A DNA stretch of 64,000 bases from Corynebacterium pseudotuberculosis. Lineage in GTDB: Bacteria > Actinomycetota > Actinomycetes > Mycobacteriales > Mycobacteriaceae. The DNA lies in assembly GCF_002155265.1 (NCBI RefSeq), contig NZ_CP021251.1:2108001-2172000 (forward strand), read 5' to 3'. This document shows, in pieces, positions 46,996 through 55,502 of the stretch. Made by a program: the position numbers and the translations under genes. Positions within the stretch are counted from its first letter, which is position 1. Each line of letters begins with the position of its first letter. A model generated the notes under the pieces. The model ran no database searches and was not told the origin of the DNA. It saw only the letters and a program-made list of their open reading frames with translations.

Positions 46996-47169
46996 CTAGA
47001 ACTGCTCAACCTCAACGAGACCAAGCTGAGCTGCTTTTACCAGACGGCGCGGGATACGCACGGTCTGGCCGTCGATCTTCACTTCCTGAAGAGCAACGTT
47101 ATCAGCTTTCCACTGGGAACGACGAGAGTGCGTATTTGCGCGGGACATACGACGCTTTGGTACTGCCAT
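46996..47169 (-). CDS. rpmF: 50S ribosomal protein L32
   Basis: 57 residues starting [18 protein letters not shown], the classic L32 N-terminus. It has no cysteines, so it is the zinc-free form. The gene is too short to stand out as a long frame but is clear from the product and from codon bias. Lies 18 bases after rpmE2 on the same strand. Confidence 0.95.
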   Translation of the reverse strand: MAVPKRRMSRANTHSRRSQWKADNVALQEVKIDGQTVRIPRRLVKAAQLGLVEVEQF

Positions 47170-47187
47170 TTTTCTCTAACCCTCCTC

Positions 47188-47454
47188 TTAAGCCTTCTTC
47201 TTACGGCGGGCCATGCCACCGAAACGACGCTGGAACTTCTCGACGCGGCCAGCCGTATCCATAACGCGCTGTGCACCGGTCCAGAATGGGTGAGACTCGC
47301 TGGTGACGTCCACGACGATCAGCGGGTACTCGTTGCCGTCTTCCCATGCAACCGTACGGTCGCTAGAAGCGGTCGAACGAGTCAGGAACTGGTGACCAGT
47401 ACCTGCATCTTGAAAAACTACCGGGTGGTAGTCAGGATGAATGTCTTTCTTCAT
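47188..47454 (-). CDS. rpmE2: 50S ribosomal protein L31, type B (zinc-free)
   Basis: 88 residues from ATG 47454; the frame is open further upstream, but the family start is [16 protein letters not shown]. Type B features: no CxxC zinc ribbon, SHPFWTG, and basic tail MARRKKKA. Type B L31 replaces the zinc-containing L31 when zinc is scarce in many bacteria. Followed by rpmF. Confidence 0.94.
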   Translation of the reverse strand: MKKDIHPDYHPVVFQDAGTGHQFLTRSTASSDRTVAWEDGNEYPLIVVDVTSESHPFWTGAQRVMDTAGRVEKFQRRFGGMARRKKKA

Positions 47455-47992
47455 AGCTCTCGATTCCCTCAGGATTGAAACTTCAGGTCGGTTCTCCGCA
47501 TCTTCACAGGCCAAAAGCGTCATTATCACTTAATAACAACGACAACTTACCTTGGCAGAGATCGTGCCTGAGTTGGGTTCGCGATATCGACCATCTCCAC
47601 AAGGGAGTAGGACAACTTGAAACACTCTACTATGCACCCCCAAAAATAGGAAATTTTCCAATATTGGCCATTCCGTAGACCATTCCGGCAGGGTTTCCAG
47701 CACAACCCAGATCTAATGCCATTAAATAGGCGCATAGCAACAATGGCCATATAAAGAATAGCTATATAGCAGTATCTATAAACACACACCGACAATGAGA
47801 GTTATAGAGAAAATGTGACCCACATTGCTTACACCACAGAGAATTAGGTAATTCAGCCCCGGACCGGTATGGTTGTCTCTTGCTGTTGTCGAAATTGTTC
47901 GTTTATCGCCCCGTCAGCACTGGCAGCGCCCCATATCTTTATGGAGCGGCGCAGCTGCAGGTTGAACGTGGGCGGCTAGGAGAAAGAAACCT
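47455..47992. promoter_or_regulatory. Divergent control region of the two ribosomal-protein groups
   Basis: 538 bases without a credible gene, AT-rich in the centre. It holds leaders for rpmE2 (minus) and rpmB (plus). Notable are the palindrome GGAAATTTTCC (about 47650), GCTATATAGC (47761-47770), and, just before rpmB, a hairpin in which CCATA/TATGG stacks on GCGCC/GGCGC (about 47926-47952). I found no convincing Zur box. AGGAG precedes the rpmB ATG. Confidence 0.5.
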
Positions 47993-48229
47993 ATGTCGGC
48001 TATTTGCCAGGTTACGGGACGCAAGCCGGGTTACGGCAAGTCGGTCTCGCACTCGCACCGACGCACGTCTCGCCGTTGGAACCCCAACGTGCAGCGTCGT
48101 AAGTTCTACCTGCCCTCTGAGGGCCGTACCATCACCCTGAATGTTTCCACCAAGGGCCTTAAGGTCATCGACCGCGATGGCATTGAGTCCGTGGTTGCAA
48201 AGATTCGCGCACGTGGGGAGAAGATCTAA
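47993..48229 (+). CDS. rpmB: 50S ribosomal protein L28
   Basis: 78 residues beginning [20 protein letters not shown]; only one cysteine, no zinc motif. Highly biased codons. First of four tightly packed ribosomal-protein genes (3-base gap to rpmG). Confidence 0.95.
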   Translation: MSAICQVTGRKPGYGKSVSHSHRRTSRRWNPNVQRRKFYLPSEGRTITLNVSTKGLKVIDRDGIESVVAKIRARGEKI

Positions 48230-48232
48230 AAG

Positions 48233-48397
48233 ATGGCACGTAACGATATCCGTCCGATCATCAAGCTGAAGTCTACGGCTGGCACCGGTTACACCTATGT
48301 CACCCGTAAGAACAAGCGAAACAACCCCGATCGCATCTCTTTGATGAAGTACGATCCGGTGGTCCGCAAGCACGTCGAATTCCGCGAGGAGCGATAA
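48233..48397 (+). CDS. rpmG: 50S ribosomal protein L33 (zinc-free)
   Basis: 54 residues: [20 protein letters not shown] and [15 protein letters not shown] at the end. The four cysteines of zinc-binding L33 are absent. Three bases after rpmB and three bases before rpsN. Confidence 0.95.
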   Translation: MARNDIRPIIKLKSTAGTGYTYVTRKNKRNNPDRISLMKYDPVVRKHVEFREER

Positions 48398-48400
48398 TCT

Positions 48401-48706
48401 ATGGCTAAGAAGTCCAAGATCGCCAAGAACGAGCAGCGCAAGGAAATCGTCGCCCGCTACGCGGAGCGCCGTAACGAGCTCAAGGCAATCATCAAGAACC
48501 CGAATACCTCTGATGAGGACCGTATGGACGCACAGTTCGAGCTGAACCGTCAGCCTCGCGATGCTTCTCCAGCACGTGTCCGCAACCGCGACTCACGCGA
48601 TGGACGCCCCCGCGGCTTTCTGCGTAAGTTCGGTGTATCCCGTGTCCGTATGCGCGAGATGGCTCACCGTGGTGAGCTTCCGGGCGTCCGTAAGTCCAGC
48701 TGGTAA
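48401..48706 (+). CDS. rpsN: 30S ribosomal protein S14 (zinc-free long form)
   Basis: 101 residues starting [20 protein letters not shown], ending [20 protein letters not shown] and a short basic tail. It has no CxxC pairs, so it is the long zinc-independent S14. Located three bases behind rpmG. Confidence 0.95.
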   Translation: MAKKSKIAKNEQRKEIVARYAERRNELKAIIKNPNTSDEDRMDAQFELNRQPRDASPARVRNRDSRDGRPRGFLRKFGVSRVRMREMAHRGELPGVRKSSW

Positions 48707-48720
48707 TCAGGGAGTTTTCA

Positions 48721-48969
48721 ATGAAGCACAATAACATGAAGAAGGCGCGGATGGAGCAGTCCCGCCGCCCCAAGAAGAACCCTCTCAAGGCCGCAGGCAT
48801 CGAGAAGGTGGACTACAAGGATATCAACACCCTTCGCCAGTTCATCTCCGATCGCCACAAGATCCGCTCACGTCGTGTGACCGGACTTACTCCGCAGCAG
48901 CAGCGTCAGGTTGCAACTGCGGTTAAGAACGCTCGCGAGATGGCTCTCCTGCCGTTCACCAGCCGCTAA
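48721..48969 (+). CDS. rpsR: 30S ribosomal protein S18
   Basis: 82 residues with [20 protein letters not shown] and [20 protein letters not shown]. The paralog class is the one grouped with L28, L33 and S14 in the zinc-starvation set of other actinobacteria; no cysteines. Last gene of the four, followed by a terminator. Confidence 0.95.
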   Translation: MKHNNMKKARMEQSRRPKKNPLKAAGIEKVDYKDINTLRQFISDRHKIRSRRVTGLTPQQQRQVATAVKNAREMALLPFTSR

Positions 48970-49030
48970 ATCGACTGGGAGAACAAACAACACGCTCTGG
49001 GGTTTTCTCCCCTAGTGCGATGACAGCCTA

Positions 49031-49064
49031 AGCGCCCATCCGTTTATTCGGGTGGGCGCTTTGC
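49031..49064 (+). terminator. Terminator of the rpmB-rpmG-rpsN-rpsR operon
   Basis: Twelve-pair stem AGCGCCCATCCG / CGGGTGGGCGCT (49031-49042 with 49049-49060), one G-U pair, then TTTG. Confidence 0.75.
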
Positions 49065-49194
49065 CGTATATCAGATATCGGCGTTGAGCACGGAAAAGGC
49101 CGTTTGTGTTGCAAGAAAGCCTTGCCCTAGAACGTTGAAAAGTTTGCGACTGGTATTTTAGTTGTGTAGTCCTTACACGTTGGGAGGCCCCTTA

Positions 49195-50091
49195 ATGCAC
49201 GAGTCCTTAACCGAGCTTTCCGAGCTAGCGCCACAATGCGCTGACGCACCTACAGCACGAGGCCTCTTAACTGAAGGCCAAGATCTGGTGCGTAATGCAA
49301 TCGCGCACGGTGAACGCCCCCAAGCGCTTATCGAGTGGTTCTCTCGACTCGTCTCTGATGTACTGCACAGCGAAGGGATAGCAGAGATCACCGGGGGCGC
49401 CCAGATTGTTCTCACTGGCGCTATCGGCCGTGGCGATGCGTTACCCGCTTCCCCCATCAAGTGGCTCACTGTTGGCTCTGATGAAGTGACTACGGCAGAA
49501 CTTGATTCCCTACTCACCAATGTCGGCCTGATCACCGAGCAAACCCGCTTTGGGCACCAACCTCGTTCCAAGAGCGAATGGTGCGGAATGATTGCCAACG
49601 CAGACGGACCGGAACTTGCTATCTTTGCAGACGCGGGTTCTTGGTGCTTACAGGAAGTCATTACTCACGCAGATCACAGGCTTTTGCTTATCGACGCCAT
49701 CAATCAGCGTCCACCAGCGTTACGCCTTCATGAGGGGCTTCCCGACAAGGACGTTCCTGTTGATGTACGTCAAGACCTCTTATACCCGATCATTGCCATC
49801 GCGCGTTGGGCTAGTGTTGCAGCTGGTTCCACGGAGGTCTCCACGCGCCGTCGAATTAACGCTGGCGTAGAAGCCGGCCTCCTGTCACAAACTCAGGCGG
49901 ATTTCCTCCGCCAAGCGTGGGAGAGCGGTCTTGATCTCCAGTTCAAGCGGTGGACGGACCGCGTTCATTCCCACAAAACAACTGTAGATACCCTCCCTGC
50001 GATTCAGCGCAGTATTTTTGGGGCTTCGTCTCGAATGGTGTCAGATGTAGCCCGCGTGCTCGCTGCCGAATATGATGTGCAACTAGTTTAG
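49195..50091 (+). CDS. GlnD-like nucleotidyltransferase-substrate-binding protein (DUF294-type)
   Basis: 298 residues from ATG 49195 (GGAGG upstream). The N-terminal part is a degraded nucleotidyltransferase domain: the expected GSxGRxE loop reads GAIGRGDALPA. The C-terminal third (LSQTQADFLRQAWESGLDLQ onward) matches the helical substrate-binding domain. Such proteins resemble the GlnD N-terminal unit that senses nitrogen. Its neighbour on the same strand is amtR, with about 175 bases between. A role with PII regulation is inference. Confidence 0.7.
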   Translation: MHESLTELSELAPQCADAPTARGLLTEGQDLVRNAIAHGERPQALIEWFSRLVSDVLHSEGIAEITGGAQIVLTGAIGRGDALPASPIKWLTVGSDEVTTAELDSLLTNVGLITEQTRFGHQPRSKSEWCGMIANADGPELAIFADAGSWCLQEVITHADHRLLLIDAINQRPPALRLHEGLPDKDVPVDVRQDLLYPIIAIARWASVAAGSTEVSTRRRINAGVEAGLLSQTQADFLRQAWESGLDLQFKRWTDRVHSHKTTVDTLPAIQRSIFGASSRMVSDVARVLAAEYDVQLV

Positions 50092-50264
50092 TTTTTCCTG
50101 CTAGAAAGGCATTAACGCTCTGCGAGCATCCCCTGCCAAAAATAAACTAGCCATAATTAGTTATCCCGCTAGGTTTCTTTTCGGCTTAGTGTATAAACTA
50201 ACCTGTTGGTCCTGTGCCACAGAGACACAGCACCCAGGGAAAAGGAAGGAGAGTGCGCAATCAC

Positions 50265-50948
50265 ATGGCAGGAGCTGTTGGACGCCCTCGGAAAAATAGC
50301 CCGCGTCGCCGTGGCAGCACGGCACGCGAAGAGATTTTGGATGCCTCGTCGGAGCTTTTTACTGTCCAAGGATTTGCTACGACCTCCACTCACCAAATTG
50401 CAGACGCAGTCGGTATCCGACAAGCCTCTTTGTACTACCACTTTCCTTCTAAAACTGAAATATTTCTCACTCTGCTTAACTCCACAGTTGAGCCTTCCAC
50501 TGTATTAGCTGCCGATTTAGGTGAGGCCGAGGTCCCCGCACCACTACGTTTGTGGGCCCTTACTGCCGCCGAATGCCGCCTGCTGTTATCCACTCGGTGG
50601 AATGTGGGCAGGCTTTACCAGCTCCCTGTTGCGGCATCACCCGAATTCTCTGAATACCACGCGCAGCGTACCCAACTGCGGCAAATATTCCACGATATCG
50701 CCGCAGAAATCGCTGGCTCCGATGACCCTCGGGTTGATCTCCCCTTCCATATCGCAGTGTCTGTCATTGAGATGCGGCCAAACAATGGCATTGTCCCAGA
50801 ACCGCTTAAGAACGATAGCCTGCCGTCTTTGGCTATTATGCTTGCCGACGCCGCCCTCGCCGTCGTAGGCGCCGAGCTCCCCGTAGACCGGGTAGAACGT
50901 ACGATGGAGCTCCTAGCCGCCGTAGACAAGAAGCATTCTGAAGCTTAA
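50265..50948 (+). CDS. amtR: Nitrogen-control repressor AmtR (TetR family)
   Basis: Master regulator of nitrogen metabolism in corynebacteria; repression of ammonium transport, glutamine and urea genes is lifted by adenylylated GlnK. 227 residues from ATG 50265, start MAGAVGRPR as in C. glutamicum AmtR. HTH in STHQIADAVGIRQASLYYHF, GlnK-contact region at the C-terminus. GGAAGGAGAG lies upstream. Terminator behind it. No AmtR-type operator was found in the window. Confidence 0.92.
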   Translation: MAGAVGRPRKNSPRRRGSTAREEILDASSELFTVQGFATTSTHQIADAVGIRQASLYYHFPSKTEIFLTLLNSTVEPSTVLAADLGEAEVPAPLRLWALTAAECRLLLSTRWNVGRLYQLPVAASPEFSEYHAQRTQLRQIFHDIAAEIAGSDDPRVDLPFHIAVSVIEMRPNNGIVPEPLKNDSLPSLAIMLADAALAVVGAELPVDRVERTMELLAAVDKKHSEA

Positions 50949-50959
50949 TTTTCTTTCCC

Positions 50960-51000
50960 AGGCGCCAGTGGTTAATCCCTCTAGCGCCTTTTATTCTTTT
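50960..51000 (+). terminator. Terminator of amtR
   Basis: AGGCGC (50960-50965) pairs with GCGCCT (50984-50989) with an imperfect inner stem, then TTTTATTCTTTT. It also ends near the stop codon of the convergent citE-like gene. Confidence 0.75.
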
Positions 51001-51821
51001 ATGCGATTAAGCAGGTTAAAAGCCAAGGTGATGAGAGGCGTATCCACCATTTCTCCATCAAGCTTAAATGCTCCAGAATGTCGCTGGGATTCCTCAGCGA
51101 TCCGCCGCGCCCATGTAATTTGTTCTTCCCCCGGATAAAAGGCTCGTCTTACCACTTCCACTTGTCGAGGGTGAATGCAAGGGTAAAGCGCGAACCCCAT
51201 CCGCGCCGAGTCTAAAGCCTCTAGGTAAAGCCCGTCTTGATCAGAGAAATCCTGATAGACGGCGTCCATCGCCCATTTTCCTGCTGCTGCAGCATGAATC
51301 AATGTCTGTGAACGCGCATACGCCATGGTCTCTCTGTAACGCCCGGGAGTGGGTTCGTCATTACGCTGCCGCGAGTACGCGCCCCCAAGCCCTATTGTTA
51401 AGTCGTCGGCACCCCAATATAGCCCGACTACAAGCGGATGCTCAGCAAAGTGCTGAATATTGATTAATGCCGCGGGAGTCTCAATGATAGGGACCACGTT
51501 AAAGCCATCTAGGTTCTTAGGCAACCGGGTCCCGACCTTAGGAACGATAACGTTACGGTATTCCGTTTCCCTTACAAAAGCGATGTCCTGATGATAATGC
51601 TCATCGGAAGGACCCACCACCCGAACAAAGGTGGTTGCTGGATCAAGATGTGCATTTTTAATATTTTGGTATGCAGATTCCCGGTTAACGTCTCCAGCAC
51701 CGTCTTCTAGGTCCAGGATCACTAAATCAGCACGTTCTGCGGCCTTTGGGATGATTTCGGCACGATCAGCTGGAGCAAAGAGAATCGCAGGACCAGCAAG
51801 TTCGAGAGAATCAGTATGCAT
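50991..51821 (-). CDS. HpcH/HpaI aldolase, CitE-like lyase
   Basis: 276 residues from ATG 51821. TIM-barrel lyase: LFAPADRAEIIPKAAERADL, VILDLEDGAG (metal-binding Asp/Glu), FVRVVG, IVPKVG and VVPIIETPAAL. No citrate lyase alpha or gamma subunit is nearby, so it is a stand-alone member, likely acting on a CoA ester or citramalyl/malyl substrate. Same strand as and close to gluD, with 76 bases between. Confidence 0.85.
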   Translation of the reverse strand: MHTDSLELAGPAILFAPADRAEIIPKAAERADLVILDLEDGAGDVNRESAYQNIKNAHLDPATTFVRVVGPSDEHYHQDIAFVRETEYRNVIVPKVGTRLPKNLDGFNVVPIIETPAALINIQHFAEHPLVVGLYWGADDLTIGLGGAYSRQRNDEPTPGRYRETMAYARSQTLIHAAAAGKWAMDAVYQDFSDQDGLYLEALDSARMGFALYPCIHPRQVEVVRRAFYPGEEQITWARRIAEESQRHSGAFKLDGEMVDTPLITLAFNLLNRIKE

Positions 51822-51897
51822 AATAACTGAGGCTACCGCTTTGAATACATGTTTGCCGAGCAAATGCTCATTGACATGCAGCACAATCTTTTAAATC

Positions 51898-52836
51898 TTA
51901 TTCAGCTGGATTTTTGATCTCCTGATGCCCTGGGTCATGCCAATCGGCATAAGCATTGTCTTTAGTAGTGAGCCCCTGGTGCGGATGTTCCGGAACTTTG
52001 GCCAATATATTGCGGCGGGCTCTGCCTGCGCGGAGCTGGCGCTCAACGCGTTCCGCTAGCACTGTCAGGGAATAATTAATAAGAATCATGAGAATCGCGA
52101 CAACTATCAACGACGGCAAATAATTCCTATTGGTCGCCGATGACTGGATTCCTTGGCGAACAATCTCCACATAACCAATCTGATAACCCAACGCGGAGTC
52201 TTTAAGCGCAATAACAGCCTGAGCGATAAGCGCTGGAAGCATCGCAGCTACCGCCTGAGGCAAAAGGATCTTCTGCATCGTTTGCCAGTGCCCCAGCCCT
52301 AGCGCTTGCGCAGCCTCTGTTTGACCCCTAGGAAGGGCGCGGATTCCGGCACGCAGAATTTCGGCAATAACGGCCCCGTTATACATGGTCAAACTAAACA
52401 CCACTGCGGTGAATGCCAGCTCCCGCGGCGGCACTACTTTGTACATTGCAAGTGCTTGATAGCTAAAAATAATCAGCAGTAGCACCGGAACTGCCCGGAA
52501 AAATTCTGTTATCGCCGCGCATATCCAGCGGAGCGATCGGCGTCTGGAGAGCCTCCCCAGTCCGAGTAGCACCCCTAAAATGATTGCAAGAATCACAGAG
52601 GAAAACGCCGATTTAAGCGTCCCAACAAGGCCAGGAAGCAAATAAGTATTCCATGTCCTTGGGTCTATAAAAGGAGCCCACTTCACAGCATCGAGCTGTC
52701 CTTTAGAGTGCAGGGCAACCAACACCCAGCCGATAAGAGCAATAGCTACTATGACAGTAAGAACCGTATATAGTGCGTTTCTACGTAAAGCGTTGGGCCC
52801 GGGGGCGTCATAAAGCACTGTCGCACGCACACTCAT
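51898..52836 (-). CDS. gluD: Glutamate ABC transporter permease GluD
   Basis: Second membrane subunit of the GluABCD importer. 312 residues from ATG 52836, which overlaps the gluC stop. About five spans, the His/Glu/Gln permease pattern [11 protein letters not shown], and the ATPase-contact EAA loop [24 protein letters not shown]-terminal basic tail ([10 protein letters not shown]) extends past the last span. Confidence 0.92.
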   Translation of the reverse strand: MSVRATVLYDAPGPNALRRNALYTVLTVIVAIALIGWVLVALHSKGQLDAVKWAPFIDPRTWNTYLLPGLVGTLKSAFSSVILAIILGVLLGLGRLSRRRSLRWICAAITEFFRAVPVLLLIIFSYQALAMYKVVPPRELAFTAVVFSLTMYNGAVIAEILRAGIRALPRGQTEAAQALGLGHWQTMQKILLPQAVAAMLPALIAQAVIALKDSALGYQIGYVEIVRQGIQSSATNRNYLPSLIVVAILMILINYSLTVLAERVERQLRAGRARRNILAKVPEHPHQGLTTKDNAYADWHDPGHQEIKNPAE

Positions 52837-53519
52837 TTTTTCACCGCCATACGGGTAGATAATGCACCAAGGAAGTACCTCATGGGCAAGGTAAGGGCCA
52901 TAAAACCTAAAGCAAAACAACCAAAGATCACAAAGAGCTGACTTGCGTGGTTTTCAATGACCTCCTTCATCAGCAGTGACGCCTCCCCTACACCGATGAC
53001 CGAAGCAATCGTGGTGTTTTTGGTTAACGCGATCAAGGTGTTTCCCAACGGAACAATGGCCGCTCGAATGGCCTGAGGGAAAATAATCTTATTAAAGGTC
53101 TGGGAAAAACTTAGTCCTAGGGACCGAGCGGCTTCTGCTTGTCCAAAATCAACAGTGTTTATTCCTGAACGCAAGCACTCAGAGACAAACGCAGAGGTGT
53201 AAAGAATGAAGCCCAAAGTGGCCAAACGGAAGTTATTATCAGCCAAAAAGGTTGCGCTTTCTCTACTGGCTAACGATAATCCGAGCGTTTGGTAGAGTCC
53301 GAAAGAGTAAAAGAGAACTACCAACGTCAGAGGAATATTGCGCACTGTATTTACGTACAGTGCTGCTAGCGTGCGAAGAATGCGCACAGGTGACACCCGC
53401 ATGGCGGTGAGCAGAGTCCCACACGCCATCGCGCCCATAGCTGCCAACGCTGTGAGCTTAATGGTTGCCCAAAATGCGGGAAGGATAGCAGGCCCTAGTT
53501 GAGACCACATGGCGTCCAT
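52833..53519 (-). CDS. gluC: Glutamate ABC transporter permease GluC
   Basis: First membrane subunit of GluABCD. 228 residues with about five spans. EAA loop [20 protein letters not shown], followed by [16 protein letters not shown]. Thirty-five bases behind gluB. Pairs with GluD across an ATGA overlap, so equal expression is expected. Confidence 0.92.
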   Translation of the reverse strand: MDAMWSQLGPAILPAFWATIKLTALAAMGAMACGTLLTAMRVSPVRILRTLAALYVNTVRNIPLTLVVLFYSFGLYQTLGLSLASRESATFLADNNFRLATLGFILYTSAFVSECLRSGINTVDFGQAEAARSLGLSFSQTFNKIIFPQAIRAAIVPLGNTLIALTKNTTIASVIGVGEASLLMKEVIENHASQLFVIFGCFALGFMALTLPMRYFLGALSTRMAVKK

Positions 53520-53554
53520 GAGATTATGCCTTCCTGGTTAAGGAAAAGAAATCA

Positions 53555-54436
53555 TTATTTGATAAACGTGAGGTCACCAGGCTTAGCGGTTGCCACGCCA
53601 GCTGCGGCATCTCCAAGGTTCTTCTTGACTAGCTTTTCAAATTCACCAGACGAATTAAGTTGGTTCAGAGCCTCATTTACGGCTTTGGTAGCTTCTGCAT
53701 CGTCTTTTTTCAGCCCAATACCATAGTATTCATCCGTATAGGGGGTTTGATCCTCCTTAAACATCTCTACGACCTTGAAGGAGCCTTCGTTTTGCTGGGC
53801 ATATCCGTTAAGGATGGTTGCGTCAGTGGTCAACGCATCCACATTTCCTTGGCGTAAGGCCTCAACGCAGGAAGAGTAGGTGTCATATTCTTGAAGCTGC
53901 ACACCAGGTAGAGATTCCTTCACTTTTTGAGCAGGTGTGGAGCCAGAGACCGAACATAGAATCTTGCCATGTTCTAGGTCTTTTACTTCTTTAATCCCAG
54001 CATCATCTTTTCGTGTCAATAGCGCCTGATGCGTGAGCAGATAGGGACCGCCAAAGTTCACTGTTTCAGCGCGGCTCTTATTGATAGAGTATGTGGCTGC
54101 AATAAGGTCAACTTCTCCGTTTTGAATGAGACTTTCACGTTGCGCAGAGGGAGTCTCGCGCCATTCCACGTCTGGGTGCTTCCATCCTTTGGTATCCGCG
54201 ATGTGATTGACCACGTACTGTGCGATATCAACGTCAAGACCAGACATTCCCCCACTTGCTTCTTTCATCCCCAGGCCGGGCTGGTCAAACTTAGTTCCCA
54301 GAGTGACTTGGCCAGATTCAATATGGCCGAGGAGCCCGGCACCATCGTTATTGTTACCGCCGCATGCGGCGAGAGTGGTAGCTGACAGCAGGGCTATAGC
54401 TGAGGCTCCAAGAAAGCGGGTACTCGTGCGTATCAT
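53555..54436 (-). CDS. gluB: Glutamate-binding lipoprotein GluB
   Basis: Extracytoplasmic binding protein of the importer. 293 residues. Signal peptide with lipobox LAAC (Cys24). Features of the amino-acid binding family: QPGLGMKEASGGMSGLDVDIAQYV, and SVSGSTPAQKVKESLPG. Very similar to C. glutamicum GluB as remembered. Located between gluA (46 bases) and gluC. Confidence 0.94.
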   Translation of the reverse strand: MIRTSTRFLGASAIALLSATTLAACGGNNNDGAGLLGHIESGQVTLGTKFDQPGLGMKEASGGMSGLDVDIAQYVVNHIADTKGWKHPDVEWRETPSAQRESLIQNGEVDLIAATYSINKSRAETVNFGGPYLLTHQALLTRKDDAGIKEVKDLEHGKILCSVSGSTPAQKVKESLPGVQLQEYDTYSSCVEALRQGNVDALTTDATILNGYAQQNEGSFKVVEMFKEDQTPYTDEYYGIGLKKDDAEATKAVNEALNQLNSSGEFEKLVKKNLGDAAAGVATAKPGDLTFIK

Positions 54437-54482
54437 TGTTTCTTTCCTTAAAAATAGAAGAGGGAATAAGGCCTCAAGAGGC

Positions 54483-55241
54483 TTAATGGGAAAGGATCTT
54501 TCCTAGGAAATCTTTTGCTCGATCCGATTGCGGAGAAGTAAAGAAGGACTCCGGAACCGAATCCTCCACGATGAGACCATCTGCCATAAAAAGCACTCGA
54601 TCTGCAGCTTTCCGGGCAAACCCCATCTCGTGGGTAACACAGATCATCGTCATGCCTTCGCGAGCTAGATCCGCCATAACATCAAGAACCTCATTAACCA
54701 TTTCTGGATCTAACGCTGAGGTGGGTTCGTCGAAAAGCATTACTTTTGGTTTCATAGCAAGCGCTCTCGCTATGGCGACGCGTTGCTGTTGTCCGCCAGA
54801 AAGCTGAGCTGGAAATTTATCGGCTTGGCTGGCAATCCCCACGCGCTCCAGCAGCTGCATTGCCAGCAAACTTGCCTCTTTTTTGCCCAGTTTTTTCACG
54901 TTGACGGGACCGAGCGTGATATTCTCGCGGATCGTCTTATGCGGGAAAAGGTTGAATTGCTGAAACACCATTCCGACTTCGGAGCGCAACCTTGCGAGTT
55001 CTTTTCCTTCTTCCGGCAGTTTATGCCCATCGATAAAAATTTCTCCGCTATCGATAGTTTCGAGCCGGTTAATGGTGCGACAAAGCGTTGATTTTCCAGA
55101 GCCTGAGGGGCCTAGAACCACCACGACTTGCCCCCTGGGCACATTAAGATTGATGTCTCGCAAAGCATGAAAGTGATCAAAGTACTTATTCACTTTCTGC
55201 ATGGATACCATCAACCCACACTCATCTGTGTTCTGGATCAT
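54483..55241 (-). CDS. gluA: Glutamate ABC transporter ATPase GluA
   Basis: Energises GluABCD glutamate uptake. 252 residues (or 242 from ATG 55211). Walker [11 protein letters not shown]-loop [12 protein letters not shown], signature [10 protein letters not shown], Walker [15 protein letters not shown], switch His in [12 protein letters not shown]. First gene of the four-gene operon. A GlxR-type site lies about 130 bases upstream, consistent with sugar-dependent control reported for this operon in C. glutamicum. Confidence 0.94.
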   Translation of the reverse strand: MIQNTDECGLMVSMQKVNKYFDHFHALRDINLNVPRGQVVVVLGPSGSGKSTLCRTINRLETIDSGEIFIDGHKLPEEGKELARLRSEVGMVFQQFNLFPHKTIRENITLGPVNVKKLGKKEASLLAMQLLERVGIASQADKFPAQLSGGQQQRVAIARALAMKPKVMLFDEPTSALDPEMVNEVLDVMADLAREGMTMICVTHEMGFARKAADRVLFMADGLIVEDSVPESFFTSPQSDRAKDFLGKILSH

Positions 55242-55371
55242 AGCGAGAAGACTAAATGACCTAGATCAACTTTCCTAGAGGGAATTTTCTCAGGTTTCAC
55301 AATTGCATGAACAAAACCCCCACGTGCTGCGACTGTGCGCGCGGAATCAAACTTTCTCACACCCTAAAAAG

Positions 55372-55387
55372 GGTGATACTAATCACG
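55372..55387. promoter_or_regulatory. GlxR (CRP-type) operator upstream of gluA
   Basis: GGTGATACTAATCACG fits the GlxR core GTGA-N6-TCAC exactly (half sites 55373-55376 and 55383-55386); outer T and A of the full consensus are missing. Lies 130 bases before gluA, in the intergenic region with purH. Confidence 0.55.
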
Positions 55388-55430
55388 CATAGGTGAGCAC
55401 GCCACTGCCCCTCCCCCGCTTTCCGGCAAA

Positions 55431-55491
55431 ACAAAACCGGCCTTGCTTAAAACATCTTCCCCTCCCAAGAGATGTCTGCAAGACCGGCTTA
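55431..55491 (-). terminator. Intrinsic terminator of purH
   Basis: Ten-pair outer stem (55478-55487 with 55437-55446, one G-U) and an inner AGACATCT / AGATGT stem, followed on the minus strand by TTTTGTTTT. Confidence 0.82.
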
Positions 55492-55502
55492 GCCCCTATT
55501 TT

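Noticed and set aside
47886..47904. LexA-like box (TCGAAATTGTTCG) upstream of rpmB
   Set aside because: The half-sites are two bases too close for the corynebacterial SOS box, and a ribosomal operon is an unlikely SOS target.
47455..47992. Zur operator for the zinc-free ribosomal proteins
   Set aside because: ATTATCA and GGAAATTTTCC fragments exist, but no 15- to 21-bp palindrome like known Zur boxes was found.
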